A stretch of DNA of 64,000 nucleotides from Pogonophryne albipinna (GCA_028583405.1 CM053262.1:21883283-21947282); one strand, 5' to 3'. Shown: positions 9,573 to 21,658, counted from the first letter of the stretch. The notes: generated by a model from the letters alone, not told the origin. Made by a program: numbers and translations.

Positions 9573-11118
9573 GTCTCTACTTTAAAGAGTCCTCTCCTGC
9601 TGATGTTCAGGTGTATATCAGTATGTAGTGTCTCTACTTTAAAGAGTCCTCTCCTGCTGATGTTCAGGTGTATATCAGTATGTAGTGTCCTCTACTTTAA
9701 AGAGTCCTCTCCTGCTGATGTTCAGGTGTATATCAGTGTGTAGTGTCTCTACTTTAAAGAGTCCTCTCCTGCTGATGTTCAGGTGTATATCAGTATGTAG
9801 CGTCTCTACTTTAAAGAGTCCTCTCCTGCTGATGGTCAGGTGTATATCAGTATGTAGTGTCTCTACTTAAAGAGTCCTCTCCTGCTGATGTTCAGGTGTA
9901 TATCAGTATGTAGTGTCTCTACTTTAAGGAGTCCTCTCCTCCTGATGTTCAGGTGTATATCAGTATGTAGTGTCTCTACTTTAAAGAGTCCTCTCCTGCT
10001 GATGTTCAGGTGTATATCAGTATGTAGTGTCTCTACTTTAAAGAGTCCTCTCCTCCTGATGTTCAGGTGTATATCAGTATGTAGTGTCTCTACTTTAAAG
10101 AGTCCTCTCCTCCTGATGTTCAGGTGTATATCAGTATGTAGTGTCTCTATTTTAAAGAGTCCTCTCCTGCTGATGTTCAGGTGTATATCAGTATGTAGTG
10201 TCTCTACTTTAAAGAGTCCTCTCCTGCTGATGTTCAGGTGTATATCAGTATGTAGTGTCTCTACTTTAAAGAGTCCTCTCCTGCTGATGTTCAGGTGTAT
10301 ATCAGTATGTAGTGTCTCTACTTTAAAGAGTCCTCTCCTGCTGATGTTCAGGTGTATATCAGTATGTAGTGTCCTCTACTTTAAAGAGTCCTCTCCTGCT
10401 GATGTTCAGGTGTATATCAGTGTGTAGTGTCTCTACTTTAAAGAGTCCTCTCCTGCTGATGTTCAGGTGTATATCAGTATGTAGCGTCTCTACTTTAAAG
10501 AGTCCTCTCCTGCTGATGGTCAGGTGTATATCAGTATGTAGTGTCTCTACTTTAAAGAGTCCTCTCCTGCTGATGTTCAGGTGTATATCAGTATGTAGTG
10601 TCTCTACTTTAAGGAGTCCTCTCCTCCTGATGTTCAGGTGTATATCAGTATGTAGTGTCTCTACTTTAAAGAGTCCTCTCCTGCTGATGTTCAGGTGTAT
10701 ATCAGTATGTAGTGTCTCTACTTTAAAGAGTCCTCTCCTCCTGATGTTCAGGTGTATATCAGTATGTAGTGTCTCTACTTTAAAGAGTCCTCTCCTCCTG
10801 ATGTTCAGGTGTATATCAGTATGTAGTGTCTCTATTTTAAAGAGTCCTCTCCTGCTGATGTTCAGGTGTATATCAGTATGTAGTGTCTCTACTTTAAAGA
10901 GTCCTCTCCTGCTGATGTTCAGGTGTATATCAGTATGTAGTGTCTCTACTTTAAAGAGTCCTCTCCTGCTGATGTTCAGGTGTATATCAGTATGTAGTGT
11001 CTCTACTTTAAAGAGTCCTCTCCTGCTGATGTTCAGGTGTATATCAGTATGTAGTGTCTCTACTTTAAAGAGTCCTCTCCTGCTGATGTTCAGGTGTATA
11101 TCAGTATGTAGTGTCTCT
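9573..11118 (+). repeat. 57-bp minisatellite, about 27 units, with 684-bp higher-order repeat
   Basis: The unit is GTCTCTACTTTAAAGAGTCC followed by TCTCCTGCTGATGTTCAGGTG and a TATATCAGTATGTAGT end, 57 bp. Marker variants (GTCCTC start, TGTGTAG, GCGTCTC, GGTCAGG, TAAGGAG, CTCCTCCTG, CTATTTT) recur in the same order 684 bp apart, for example at 9687 and 10371. The offset becomes 685 after a one-base deletion near 9867. Twelve monomers therefore form a higher-order unit. 57 is divisible by 3, so the open frames across it are a length artefact. The left end is lost in the N gap. Confidence 0.95.
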
Positions 11119-11950
11119 ACATGTCTCCGTGCTTTAATGTTCAAAAAGCTCTTTTTTCTTCTCATACTGCCTGTGCTGCAGCACCTCTTTTCACCCTCTG
11201 TTTGAAACAAGAGCCCAGTCTGCTCTGATTGGTTAGCTGGCCGGCTCTGTTGTGATTGGTCAACCACTTAGAGATGTCCCGCCCCTTAGCCAATCACGTA
11301 CAATGAGTTGGAGAGCTAGCCAAGTGAAGCACAAGTGTTACATAGTGATGTCATTATGTTCTGGTAGTAAACAAAGTAGCTTTATTTCCAGAACTGTAGC
11401 TGACATTAAGATAAAGATATGGCTATTACAGCCATTACCTCCATAATGATACAGGACCAGCATCTGGCCACCTGGTTCATATGAACAGTGTTGACACACA
11501 CACTATCTGATTCAATCTGCAGGCTAACACCAGCTGCTGCCTGTGTGCCAGCAATATCAAAGTCATGTATGTTTAATGCAGATACAAATATATTTTTAGT
11601 TTCTTAATGTCGTCAAGTGAGGATAAATAGTTTGCAGGCATCAAAGTTAACTTGCTAGCAAAAGAAAAATCCAATCTTATCTGTTTGTAGTGGAAAGAAA
11701 GTCCTCTTATGTTCAGTTCAAAAGAGATTGACCAGTTCAACCATGCTGTATCCAAATTCTCTGAGCAAACAAATCTGTTTTTGGACTATGATTGGCTGCC
11801 ACTGTTTGTGACAAATCAGGCACATCTCACCTTAAGACCCCAAACCCTCTGTGGGGGCACTCTCAGAATAAACACCAATCTATATACCATACAATATCCA
11901 AAGGAAGAAGTACTGTCAAAGTCACATTTTTCAGCAGAGGGGTCCTTTAA
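11119..11950. mobile_element. Right part of a TTAA-bounded element adjoining the 57-bp array
   Basis: After the array the sequence enters a block (TTTAATGTTCAAAAAG, then TTCTTCTCATACTGCCTGTG) that also occurs near 55995-56050, showing that it is an interspersed repeat. The segment ends at 11947-11950 with CAGAGGGGTCCTTTAA, close to the inverse of the TTAAAGG... termini of the other TTAA elements here. The left terminus is presumably in the gap. It contains no coding sequence. Confidence 0.5.
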
Positions 11951-14091
11951 GAATTTCTCAAGATGTTCTGGGTGTTGGACTCGGTGGGATTGGTGCTGCC
12001 ACTATCATAGATACACTGACATTAATTGAGTTTGAAGGCAATTTCCTCTTGTGTTGATTCAATCAAGAAACGCCTGTACTGGTGGCTCAGTTTGAGGCTG
12101 CTATGCATTCAGACTACAGGATATGTGTCAAATGTCATTCCCTTTCTCGCCCTAAATCTCTGTAACTCCTCTTGCCCTGCACAGTCTGTGAGCAGAATGT
12201 TTCACCTCATTGCTCCCGGCTGAAGGGAGAGTGTGTTTCTGTAAATGATGGATTCCAAACACTCATCCAAACTCTGGCATCAGTCCAGTGTTCGATGTCG
12301 TTGATGAAAAGGCTGTCAGGCGCGGAGACAAATCTCTGCTGTTGTCCACCTCTTCACACCAAAAATATTGAGCGCGCCTCAGCATCCCACCCTCACTCGG
12401 GACATTTAGTGGAGAGATGACAGCAGCAGTGGGATCAGCTGAGGCGAGAGTAGAGCTGTAAACTGGGATATTTGCATCTGTTTTTCAAGTGCATCCATCC
12501 ATAAAACCCAAGTCATTTGCAATGCATGAAATGGGACTGGAGTATACCCGTGTCCAATCAGCAAAAATCCACCTGCTTCAAGTTTCATTACACCACCGAG
12601 GTGATGTTTGTGACACTGTATAATTTACTGTATCGAAGCATGTGCTTGGCGGTGGTACAAGAAACATTTCCACCTCAGTTTGTTATTTTGTCCCTATTGC
12701 TGCGGTTCTTTGAGGTTTGCAGAATAAAAGTGTTGATAGCGTGTGTGACCTACATTTGAATGCCTACAGAGCTTTGCACTATAGAGACTTTGGATAAGAA
12801 ATGCACAAAGAAATGCAATCATCATCACCAAGAAAAATAAATCAGTAAACGGCAACAATAAAAGTAGAGGAGCTCAAAAAAAGAGAGCAGAATATTAATA
12901 TTTCTGCCTGCTGGTCCAGACGGCCACATGCCTCCTGGATATTTGTGGCCTTAGCCTTGGTTGCTGTCGCAGCATCTTATATCTCTTCAGCACAAGTCCA
13001 CCAGGGAGCCTGAATTTGCATTTTTTTTAACCCGACGGAGTAGCTGCTCTGCATTTCTATGTTTTCAATCTAAGCCACCAAATAAGACATGTTATAACAA
13101 TACTTCTATAAAAAGTCAGAGGTGTTCTGATCTAATACACACAATTATACATGTGAGCAGTGTTCGTAATGGGGGGGTGTCAGGGGGGTGCTCCCCTGAA
13201 GGCCGACTTTGAGATAAATAGGGGGAGCCCAAAAAAATTGTGCATATTTGTGTCACACAGATTAGAAATGTTGAGTTTCTGTAAATAAAAGTTCTTGAAA
13301 TAAATAATAGTCATTGTTCATTACAGTTTCTGAATATTTGTTTTATATTTGTGAATTCTTTCACACACACATACGGATATTGGGCCGAGGGCGACACCGT
13401 ACTTCCGGTATCCGCCGTTTTACGCGAGGTGCAAGCAGGCCGAGGGTTTAGCCGTACACCGTCTAGGTGTTGCTAAGCTTCCTGTACTGAATATCATAGT
13501 CTATTGCCTTAATCAATATCTAGTCAACTCTAAAATACCACATATATGCAATGGCATGATAATATTATTGTGACAAGTGGGGTATTCACCTGGTGTTTCC
13601 AGAAATTAGACGTAGATGCAGCCAAAATCGACGAAGGCCACTTTCGAGGGTCGTTTTGCATACATCTGCAGGCAGTCTGTAAGGGCAATCCGACAACCCA
13701 CACAGCTCTAGTTCACGCTGGTAACGACCTAGAGCACACCCCTCAAGTCCAGAGATGTAATCCGAAGACATGCAGCGATTTCTTTGGTCGTTAATTCAGA
13801 AAAAAAACCTAGTGCGCTCTGCCTGGCTACGTTAGCTAGCTGTTTATATTTGCACTTCCAGGATATTTGCACCTCCAGGAAAATGGCGTATTTATATATA
13901 TATATATGGCGCGTGTTGCATTGTGGGTAGCTCGTGACGTCACTGTGTGTGAAAGAATATTTCTGGGTGTTGCCATCTGGACGTGGCGGCGCTGCATTCT
14001 TTACGCTACTTACGTTGCTATGGTGAGGGCGGCGCGGTATTTGACATTTTCTTATTGATATTTTTTTAACTCTGGCTTTGTAATAAAAAAT
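11951..14091. other. 2.1 kb without a recognisable gene
   Basis: No conserved frame or splice-bounded coding block was recognised. A low-complexity TCAGGGGGGTGCTCCCCTGA patch at about 13178 may belong to the terminus of an old hAT element, but I found no partner. A TA-dinucleotide run lies at 13892-13906. Confidence 0.45.
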
Positions 14092-14648
14092 ATGGCGAAA
14101 CGAAAACAGCCAAGTCTCGCAGCTTTTGGATTCACAAGCAAAGAAGCGAAGGAGTCTAAAAATGACAACGTGAACGGAACAACTTTTAGTTGGCCGGCTG
14201 GAAGCGGAGTTTAGGGTCGAGTTTGACAGCTTCACACCGAGGGAGAGGCCTGCCGATGCGGAGCCTGAAGAGGCTTCAACAACGGCCACAGCCGCCGGCG
14301 CCACCTGCACTATAGCGAACCTGACGATGCCCATGGCCTGCCTTTTAACTGGACACATAAAAGATGGAGAGAGTGGAATGAAAGGTATCCATGGCTTTTC
14401 ATTATTAAAAAAAAAAAAATGTGTAGGCCTATGTGAGATTTGCAAAGAGGCAAACAGTATATTGATCTCCCTGCTCCTCGCAGAACAATCCACCTGAGTG
14501 CACATTTCACAAGAATGGATTCAGGGAAAAGTCAGCAGTGATCAACAGAATAATCTGTCGAAAAAGATTTATGAGCACCAAGAGCCAGGCCCACGAAAAA
14601 GCGATCGAGATTTCGGAGATGAGAAAAAAAGATGTCCTACCAAACAAG
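14092..14648 (+). pseudogene. Broken 5' end of a hAT-transposase-like zinc-finger gene
   Basis: A start at 14092 gives MAKRKQPSLAAFGFTSKEAK and 40 codons before a stop at 14212-14214. The +1 frame then stays open, with acidic, Ala/Thr-rich residues, to a possible donor near 14382, so a frameshift is present. A second block (14484-14648, 55 codons, phase 0 at both ends, preceded by CTCCTCGCAG and followed by GTAGGC) contains C-x2-F-H-K-N-G-F and a later AHEKAIEI. It looks like the edge of the TTF/BED-type finger found in ZNF862- or ZMYM1-like transposase genes. The family call is tentative. Further pieces may lie at 16705-16794 and 18010-18130, separated by younger insertions. Confidence 0.4.
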
Positions 14649-16102
14649 GTAGGCATCAATGTTGATCTAATGCAGGAAACGTATACATCAACAGCACGCA
14701 CGCTCTGTGTGACATATTGAGTAGTAGGATGTGCACTGAAAAATAGGGCTGAGCCAGGGACGCGGGAAGGGGGGGTGCTGAGGGGGTTGCAGCATCTGTT
14801 GGCGGAGAGTTGTAACTGCAACTCCAAAAAGTTCACTAAACAAATCAATACAAAAGTTTTATTTTGAGTTACTATTTTTGAGTTAGCATTTTAGTGTAAG
14901 CAGTCTATAAAAAGCTTCACTATATAAGAGAAAGTGATAATGCGGTGTGCTTCTTCTGTTGCTCTGCTATAGACAGGGCTGCACATAACTGGTGCGCAGG
15001 TGAGCATGCGCACCTCCGCCAAAAAAAGAGCACCGTGTCATTTGAAAAAAGGCGCATTTGCGTACCAACATTGAGAGAGAGAGAGGAGAGAGAGAAGAGA
15101 GAGAAGAGGGAGAAGAGAGGAGAGAGAAGAGAGAGAAATATATTTGCGAGTTGCATATGAACCTATGATATGAACTCAGGGCCGGCCCGTAGCACTGGCG
15201 TTATAGATGTTCGCCTAGGGCGCCAGATCTGTGGAGGCGCTGCGCTGACAGCTCTGGGAGGGAAAAAAACATTTTTGACCGTTGGGGCTCATCCTAATTT
15301 TCGGCCTTGATGTAACAATATTCATAATTAAGTAAATGTAACACCCTTTTTCACCCCTGTTACACGTTTAATTTGCCCTGTATGATGGGCGCTGTAAGTG
15401 ATGAAAATGGGGGATGTTGGCTTATCTGGCACCCGCAGCTCACAGCCAATGTGCGAGTGAGCGTGGGAGCGAGCGAGGGCGCACCGGTACCAGCGCTGTT
15501 GTTATTAGAATCTGGTGCTAGCTGCTCTAACGGATATAAGAAGAAGACGTTTCTACAATAATGTGGAGGCTCAGCTACAGCTCAGTGAGGTAAAGGACTC
15601 TGAGTGTTTAGATAGTTCACTTTAGTCTAAGTTCAAACGGTTTGGTCACAATTTATGTAAACACATATTTCCAAGGCTATAATTATTGGGATAAACAGGT
15701 TTGAAATCATTCCAATGTATACTATAGGACAGTAACCAAAAATATCCTTTAAAACTGGAGAGATTAAAAAAAATGCATAAATAAATGTTAAAGGTAAAAT
15801 AAGATATGAATGAACAAGATAAATAAAATAAGTTACATTAATTTGTTATTGGCTATGGTAGGTTATTGGTTATGTTCACATACTTATTTGAATCCACTTG
15901 TCTAAGATGACAACAGAGACTTTCCACCCAAACCCAGCTGTTGACTTGTGGATGCAAGCAGCTAATCACAGACTCAACCAGAGAGAAAGAAGTAGGCCTA
16001 CATCATCAGCTACCATGTCTGACAGAGAGGAAGACAGTGAGGAGAACAGTCAGGAGGGAAGTGATGACAGCTTGTAGGATTACTGGTCGTGCTAATGTTG
16101 TC

Positions 16103-16253
16103 TTGTGTTCACCTCTGCATGTGTGTTCTGTGTTCACCTCTGCATGTGTGTTCTGTGTTCACCTCTGCATGTGTGTTCTGTGTTCACCTCTGCATGTGTG
16201 TTCTGTGTTCACCTCTGCATGTGTGTTCTGTGTTCACCTCTGCATGTGTGTTC
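16103..16253 (+). repeat. 25-bp minisatellite, about 6 units
   Basis: The unit TGTTCACCTCTGCATGTGTG plus TTCTG repeats about six times with no visible divergence. It lies inside hAT-K directly before a LINE 3' end. Open frames over it are repeat artefacts. Confidence 0.95.
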
Positions 16254-16261
16254 AGTGCCGT

Positions 16262-16590
16262 GTGTCTGGCAAATAAAGTCAAGACCCCCTCAAAAGCTAT
16301 CTGCTGTCGATAGCTTACACACCTTCCGGCGCAGACTGAAAACTCATCTCTTTCGACTCCACTTCGAGCGATAGAATTATTAACAAAGCACTTATATACT
16401 AATAAAGAGCTGGCTTATCTAAAGCCAGTTGAGTAGCACTTGAAATGTTTTTGCTCTATGAAGCCTGATGTACTTATATGATTCTGTTTTCTTCAAGTTT
16501 CTATTTTGTTGGTCGAACGCACTTATTGTAAGTCGCTTTGGATAAAAGCGTCAGCTAAATGCAATGTCATGTAATGTCATGTAATGTAAA
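16262..16590 (+). mobile_element. L2-like LINE 3' end
   Basis: A short coding trace (T-F-R-R-R-L-K-T-H-L-F-R) is followed by a 3' UTR with TGTAAGTCGCTTTGGATAAA and AGCGTCAGCTAAATGCAATG. It ends in an ATGTCATGTA tandem tail. This arrangement of peptide, 3' UTR and short tandem tail is typical of teleost L2-clade LINEs. It is 5'-truncated, with only the last residues of the reverse-transcriptase protein present. Confidence 0.75.
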
Positions 16591-16704
16591 AGTTACGGTT
16601 TATTTCATTTTAAGGATGAGCACCAAGCAACATCTCCAGGTGCTCCTTTGAGAACCAGGGCAAAAAAGTTATGTGCACCCCTGGCTATAGAAAATAAGCT
16701 TGTC

Positions 16705-16794
16705 ATTGCAGACAAGATCAGGGATGGGAGTTTTTTGAAAGCAGAGTTTAATAACTGGCGAAAGGCAGGGGAAACATTTAGGGAGCATGAGAAG
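16705..16794 (+). pseudogene. Transposase-like exon fragment split by hAT-G
   Basis: The frame reads IADKIRDGSFLKAEFNNWRK followed by AGETFREHEK. Removing hAT-G and one target-site copy, it continues in frame at 18010 as SHQHTG. N-N-W-x-K followed by H-x3-H-x-H spacing is reminiscent of the TTF-type finger region of hAT-derived proteins. It may belong to the same old gene as 14092-14648. Identity is inferred from a short stretch only. Confidence 0.4.
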
Positions 16795-17126
16795 TAGAGA
16801 TGGCAAATCCGGATCATTTTATGGACTCGGAGTCTTCTGAGTCAATCATTGAAGAGATCCGGATCATACGAGTCATTTGAGTCATTTGAGTCATATGAGT
16901 CAGCATGACCAAGACCGTAGAAATCCTACCGGTGAAACCGAAAAGTTGTTGCATTTAACCAGCATATTAAACTAACGTTACATTAACCTCCGCTACACAG
17001 TGTCTTTTGCTTTAATAAAACATGTGTGTGTGTGCATTTTAAAAAATAAGTGTTTTGCATTATATGTATATAGTTATTTTAATATGTTCCTGTACTTAAG
17101 CTAATTTTGCACAATTGTGTTTTCAT

Positions 17127-17167
<41 letters not shown>

Positions 17168-18001
17168 TGTATAATTACATTTTATATATTCTAACTGTTT
17201 TGCAATTTTCTATCATTTGTTTCTTTTTGTGTGCCATGTTCAAAATAAACGAGTTTCCAAGTAAGATCCTTATTGGAAATGCAGATATTATTACAGGAGA
17301 CTGTTGCACAACATGAACATTGTGTTAGAAGTCTACACTGAAACTTAATTTAGAGCCGGAAAAATCGCGGGATCCGTGAATCCAGGTCAATGATCGAGAG
17401 AGACCAATAGCCTACGAGGACTCAGAGCCGTAACATATAGCAGGCAGCAGATCCAGAGATCCAGCAGACTCGTCCCTATGCACGAATCTACAGCAGACTC
17501 AGCCCCTCCTCCGGCTCGCACGGCTCCCGCGAGTCCCACGGCTCCCGCGAGTCCCACGGCTCCCGCGACGAGTCGCAGGCAGACTCAGAGATTTGCGGAC
17601 TCACGGCTCACTCACGGCTCACTCACGGCTCCCGCGAGTCCAACGGCTCCCGCGAGTCCCACGGCTCCCTCGACGAGTCGCAGCAGACTCAGAGATTTGC
17701 GGACTCACGGCTCACTCACGGCTCACGGGACTCTCGCGGGAGCCGGAGGAGGGGCTGAATCTGCTGTTGATTCGTGCATGGCGACGAGTCTGCTGGATCT
17801 CTGGATACAACAACGTTGTAATGTGATTTTACACGTTATAAAGAGAGTAAAGAGTGACGCAATTTATAGTTTTAATTTTTACGTCACATCAGGTGTAGGA
17901 CTCAAAGGACTCGGGTTAATCGAGAGGGAGACTCGTCACGACCGGCTCATTACTAGGATCCGGGTTAATGATCCGGATGAATCATGACTCGCCCATCTCT
18001 A
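16795..18001. mobile_element. hAT-G element, 1.2 kb, perfect 8-bp target duplication
   Basis: It starts TAGAGATGGCAAATCCGGAT and ends with the inverse of TAGAGATGGGCGAGTCATGA, flanked by perfect ATGAGAAG at 16787-16794 and 18002-18009. It contains an AAT run (17130-17166) and a GC-rich tandem zone at 17515-17750 built from GGCTCCCGCGAGTCCCAC-like 18-mers and ACTCACGGCTC words. It encodes no transposase. Internal GAGTC words recall those of hAT-F at 50678-52408, so the two may be distantly related. Confidence 0.85.
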
Positions 18002-19131
18002 ATGAGAAGTCCCATCAACACACAGGCCGCCAACAAACTGGCAGCATTAAAACGAACACCGATGAAAGCACTGCTCTCGCTAAAGACCAAATGACTGCAT
18101 TTAATATCACGTTATTATACAGGACCAAAGCCCCGAATGTTTTTTCTGTAGCCCCGGACAATTCTCCCTCAATAATATAATACATTAACCGTGCTTTACC
18201 CAGACCCAGCGGCAGACATACGTCTCTGGGCGGGCATTTGTTTTACCAGGGCGGGCCCACCCCGAAACTTACATTTCCCGGGAAATCTCGAGATTTGTCA
18301 AGGGGGGGGGGTTTAGGTTGCCATAAGGCTGTTGACAGTCTTATTATAGGCTACATCCATTGGTTGGTTTTGTGGCACATTTGTAACGCTGTGCCAACTT
18401 GGGCAAGCACGCAGGCAAACTTGAGCGCACACAGGGTGGAGTGAGATTGAGCGATGGAGAGAAAGGGGGAGAGAGAGATTGAGCGAGGCAGAGAGCATGT
18501 GCAGCGGTCTGCTTGTGCACAGAGCAGGAGTTTGTGAAAGAGCTGGCTTGAGAGTCAATTTCTCTTCAAAATATAATTGATTGCCAGCCTCCCTTGTCCC
18601 TGGCTGACTTGCTAGCTCGTTAACTGATGTCTTCTAATGTGCCTGCATCTGGCGCTGAGTTGCCGTCCTTTCAAGTGTATAAGTGTGAACCACTTCCTGA
18701 TATCCATTGTTGCAGATAAATATAAATGATAATAGCCAAACTAACCTAGCAAGAGTAAACTGACAGGCTGCTGTGCCGCATCTCACTCAAAAACCCACAC
18801 GACTCAACCCAGCGAAAAACCAGTCTCGCGCGCAGCCTTTCATTCAGAATTTCATAGCAAAATAAAAAAAATGCTATTAAACTAATCTTTCAACATAGTT
18901 TAAAACAAAAATAAATATTAGGACAAAGCCCTACAAATAACAACAATAAACATAATCAGTGGCGGCTCCAGAGTATTTTTGTTGGGTAATCTATGTAGGG
19001 CAGGGGTGCCCACACTTTTTTGGCTGGTGAGCTACTTTTGAAATGACCAGCTCACCGAGGTCTACCAACCAAAAATAAAATTGCAAGGGTTGCTGAATAA
19101 CACGTTTTATTTATACATGGGATAACTACAA

Positions 19132-20019
19132 TAGGGCTGCAACAAACGACTAATTTGATAATCGATTAATCTATCGATTAATGAAACGATTAATCGACTA
19201 TTCGGACTATTACTGTATGCCTTGCACAATTTCTCAAACGCTCTTATTTAGCCATCAACTTTTAGGTTTAGCTTGAGGTTGTTTTAGACATGTGGAAACT
19301 AACAATGAAGACAATAAAGATGAATACTTGATTCAAAAATACATATATTAAATTAACTTAACAAATTGTTTACAAAACTAACATTGCTTTTTATTTAAAT
19401 TAAATAAATAATATTTCACATCAAAAGAAACGACAGTGTTTTATCATATCGTATTAAATAATCTGATGACAGAACTGTAAACAGAATAGCTGAAACTTTA
19501 ACAAACTAAATAACTCAGTTACCTCTAATCATTAACCCATGTTTGTATAATTGAGTTAACTCCGTGTGTTGCTGCTAGCATACAGAACACCTGACGTGGA
19601 AACGTTACTCGTGGATGGGGCTACAGAGCTGCTAGAAAGACAGTGGAACCCGGTGCATTCCTCCGTCTGAATGTGGTGCACTTCTGCTAAATGTTTAGAC
19701 AAATTGCTCGTGTTACCGCCCTTACATGCTAAACACTCTTGGCAAGGAGCATTGTCCACCTCAAGACGGGTAACATTTAACCACACCTTGGAGCGCTTCT
19801 CTCCGCCATCTCCTCCGTGTGCTGCTGCATGGAGCAGCTGAGTGTGTGTAAACTGCCCCGCCCCCTCGCACACAGACAGGGGGGAGAGAGATCTCGTCTC
19901 GATTGGAAAGATCAAAAATACACCGACCATAGACGCATTTGTTTGTCTTTTTTGCATGTTAGAAACGAGTTGGCGACACTAAGACTGCGAGATAATGTTT
20001 GTGTAGCAATAATACATGA
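19132..20019 (-). mobile_element. BED-finger hAT fragment (hAT-C family), truncated
   Basis: It begins TAGGGCTGCAACAAACGACT with ATCGATTAATC-rich subterminal repeats and matches 58590-59475 in inverted orientation. Similarity to the 58-kb copy stops at about 20019, where hAT-B coding sequence takes over, so its other end is missing. It encodes the same BED-finger frame as 58800-59054. Confidence 0.75.
19556..19807 (-). pseudogene. BED zinc-finger ORF remnant of a hAT transposase
   Basis: From about 19807 the frame reads GGEKRSKVWLNVTRL, then C-x2-C, K-G-G-N-T-S-N-L-S-K-H-L and H-H, a BED-type C2H2 finger. It stops after a Ser/Thr-rich tail ending in SSNTRS. Relative to the copy at 58800 it lacks three residues between the Cys pair and the ACKGG block, and its initiator methionine is altered. 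No catalytic RNase H-like domain follows. Confidence 0.65.
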
Positions 20020-20239
20020 CCTTTCTCTTTCTCAACTCGCTACTCGGAGGGAAGTCGCTGTCATATGCCTTGTGAACACTCCGATAATGCCTCTCCACGT
20101 TACCTTTCTTTGGCAGAGCGACGCTTGCTTTACAAATAAGGCAAATAACCTTTGAATGTGACATCACAAAAAAATATTCTTCCTCCCATTCTGGGTGGAA
20201 GTGGTATGTTTTTGGCTTTTTGCTCGGTCCCGCACTCAT
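20015..20239 (-). pseudogene. N-terminal remnant of GTF2IRD2-like hAT transposase
   Basis: A start at 20239 gives MSAGPSKKPKTYHFHPEWEE and then a finger with C-L-I-C and R-H-Y-R-S-V-H, followed by the D-F-P-P-x-S-E-L-R-K-R-K-V motif. This matches my knowledge of the N terminus of GTF2IRD2-like/FAM200-type hAT proteins in fish. The frame runs only about 75 residues before meeting the foreign hAT-C sequence, so the dimerisation and catalytic regions are absent. Confidence 0.7.
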
Positions 20240-20479
20240 TTAGTTGTTTGTCTCTTGTTTGTCTCCTTAACTTAATTTGAGTTTTCCCGGCACTTGACTG
20301 ATTTTCTATCGCTTTGCATTCTGGGTTAACAGACTGGAAAGCGATAGGTCGCTTTTTATGTCAATCAAGTAAACTCCGGAATTAAGTGGCAGGGAGGCCA
20401 AGGGAGGAGGGATCAAAACCTGATTTGTCTATTTTAACGGAGCTGGATATTTTTTTTTATGAATGACTCGCGATCTACC

Positions 20480-21588
20480 CAAGCCCCCAGGAAGTGCGCC
20501 GGACTCACATGAAAATATTCGTGCTGGCCAAACGGCGGTACTACACTTCCGTTTGGTTGCCAGGCCCGGAAACACTTTTTCCCATTGACTTACATGGGGA
20601 AAGAGTGGTCTGTAAATCGTTGGATAATTTTTTTTAAACTAAATAAACTACCCAGTATGAACACTTGTATAGCCCTTGTTAAAAACATTCGTTCCTCAAG
20701 TTGTAATAATGTGCTATTAACGTTATTCTGAGAGTTATTTCCCTCTGCATTATGAACGCGCATCTAACCCACGGGACCGCGCCGCCCGGCACGTTCATGT
20801 TACGTGTCCCGACCAATCAGAGCACACTGTGCTCACAGGGAGGGTGGGGGCTGGAGCTATTGGAGCTACAACGAGCCATTAAAGGCAGAGAGTGAAATTC
20901 AGTGAATACACGTAGTTTACAGAGATGCTGTTTGAGAAACCAATGTGAGTTGCGTTTATCTTTACCCATGGATGCACAATAAGAACGGACCCATATCGTC
21001 TTACTGCCACCCCACGGAGCTGTAATAATGGATATATTGCACATGTTTGCTGTAATTCATTATCATACTACATGGGCTGTATGATTAAATCTTGTACCGT
21101 AAATGTTGTATTAAATAAAGTTAATATGACTTATTATTATAAGTATATATAGGCCTATATATATATATATACACAGTGCAATCATTCTTTCATGCTAAAT
21201 TAAGCTCTGTTGCTTGGATATCACTAGATCCTGTTACAGCGTAATATAAGTACATAACATTGATGTGTACATTAGCATAATTACTAGCTAGCCGCTAGCT
21301 GCTAACTGCAGCCTCGTTAATATCAAATCCATCCATGCTGTCATGAACGTGCGGTGCTGTTACGTGTACGCAAATTGACGTGCTTGATGTGAACGAGCAT
21401 TTTGGTTAAAGTTGCGCATGCTCTATGAGCGCACATACAGGTACTTCTCAGGCATGCCGGGTAATCTGTGATGTTTCACTCTCTCAAAAGTTGGGCCATT
21501 TTATCATCATGCGCTAATGAGCAACTCTCATAGGAATGAATGAGGCCCCGCCTCCCACGCTGTATCCAGTTCTTATTATACATCCATG
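20480..21588. mobile_element. Repeat R: 1.1-kb element with perfect 8-bp target duplication
   Basis: It is flanked by GATCTACC at 20472-20479 and 21589-21596. The ends are CAAGCCCCCAGGAAGTGCGC and, inverted, CATGGATGTATAATAAGAAC, so the inverted termini are very weak. A second copy lies inverted at 33567-34477 and a fragment at 36974-37228. The 8-bp duplication suggests a hAT relative. No coding capacity was recognised. Confidence 0.75.
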
Positions 21589-21658
21589 GATCTACCAGCA
21601 TTGCCCCCGCGGTCGACCGGTCAACCGCGGTCGACGTACTGGGCACCTCTGATGTAGG

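Larger units (their letters stand above)
14974..16683. mobile_element. hAT-K element, 1.7 kb, perfect 8-bp target duplication
   Basis: The left terminus is CAGGGCTGCACATAACTGG; the right terminus, inverted, is CAGGGGTGCACATAACTTTT. The perfect 8-bp flanks GCTATAGA lie at 14966-14973 and 16684-16691. The interior is a mosaic: a GA-rich run at 15070-15135, a possible second hAT terminus (CAGGGCCGGCCCGT at 15178) with no partner found, a 25-bp minisatellite and a LINE 3' end. No transposase is seen. Confidence 0.85.
19001..21651 (-). mobile_element. hAT-B element, nested inside hAT-A, with transposase N-terminal remnant
   Basis: The left terminus is CAGGGGTGCCCACACTTTTT; the right terminus, inverted, is CAGAGGTGCCCAGTACGTCG. 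The left target duplication is ATGTAGGG (18993-19000). The right one was interrupted by hAT-D after ATGTAGG and is completed at 23031-23038. The minus strand keeps the first residues of a GTF2IRD2-like transposase. A BED-finger hAT fragment (19132-20019) and another 8-bp-duplication element (20480-21588) are inserted in it. Confidence 0.85.

Noticed and set aside
9888..11267. Long open frames on both strands with a repeating 19-residue unit
   Set aside because: 57-bp tandem repeat, divisible by three, which keeps frames open on both strands. No start context, signal peptide or conserved domain.
15178..15245. Second hAT terminus CAGGGCCGGCCCGT
   Set aside because: No inverted partner or 8-bp duplication found, so no element could be delimited.
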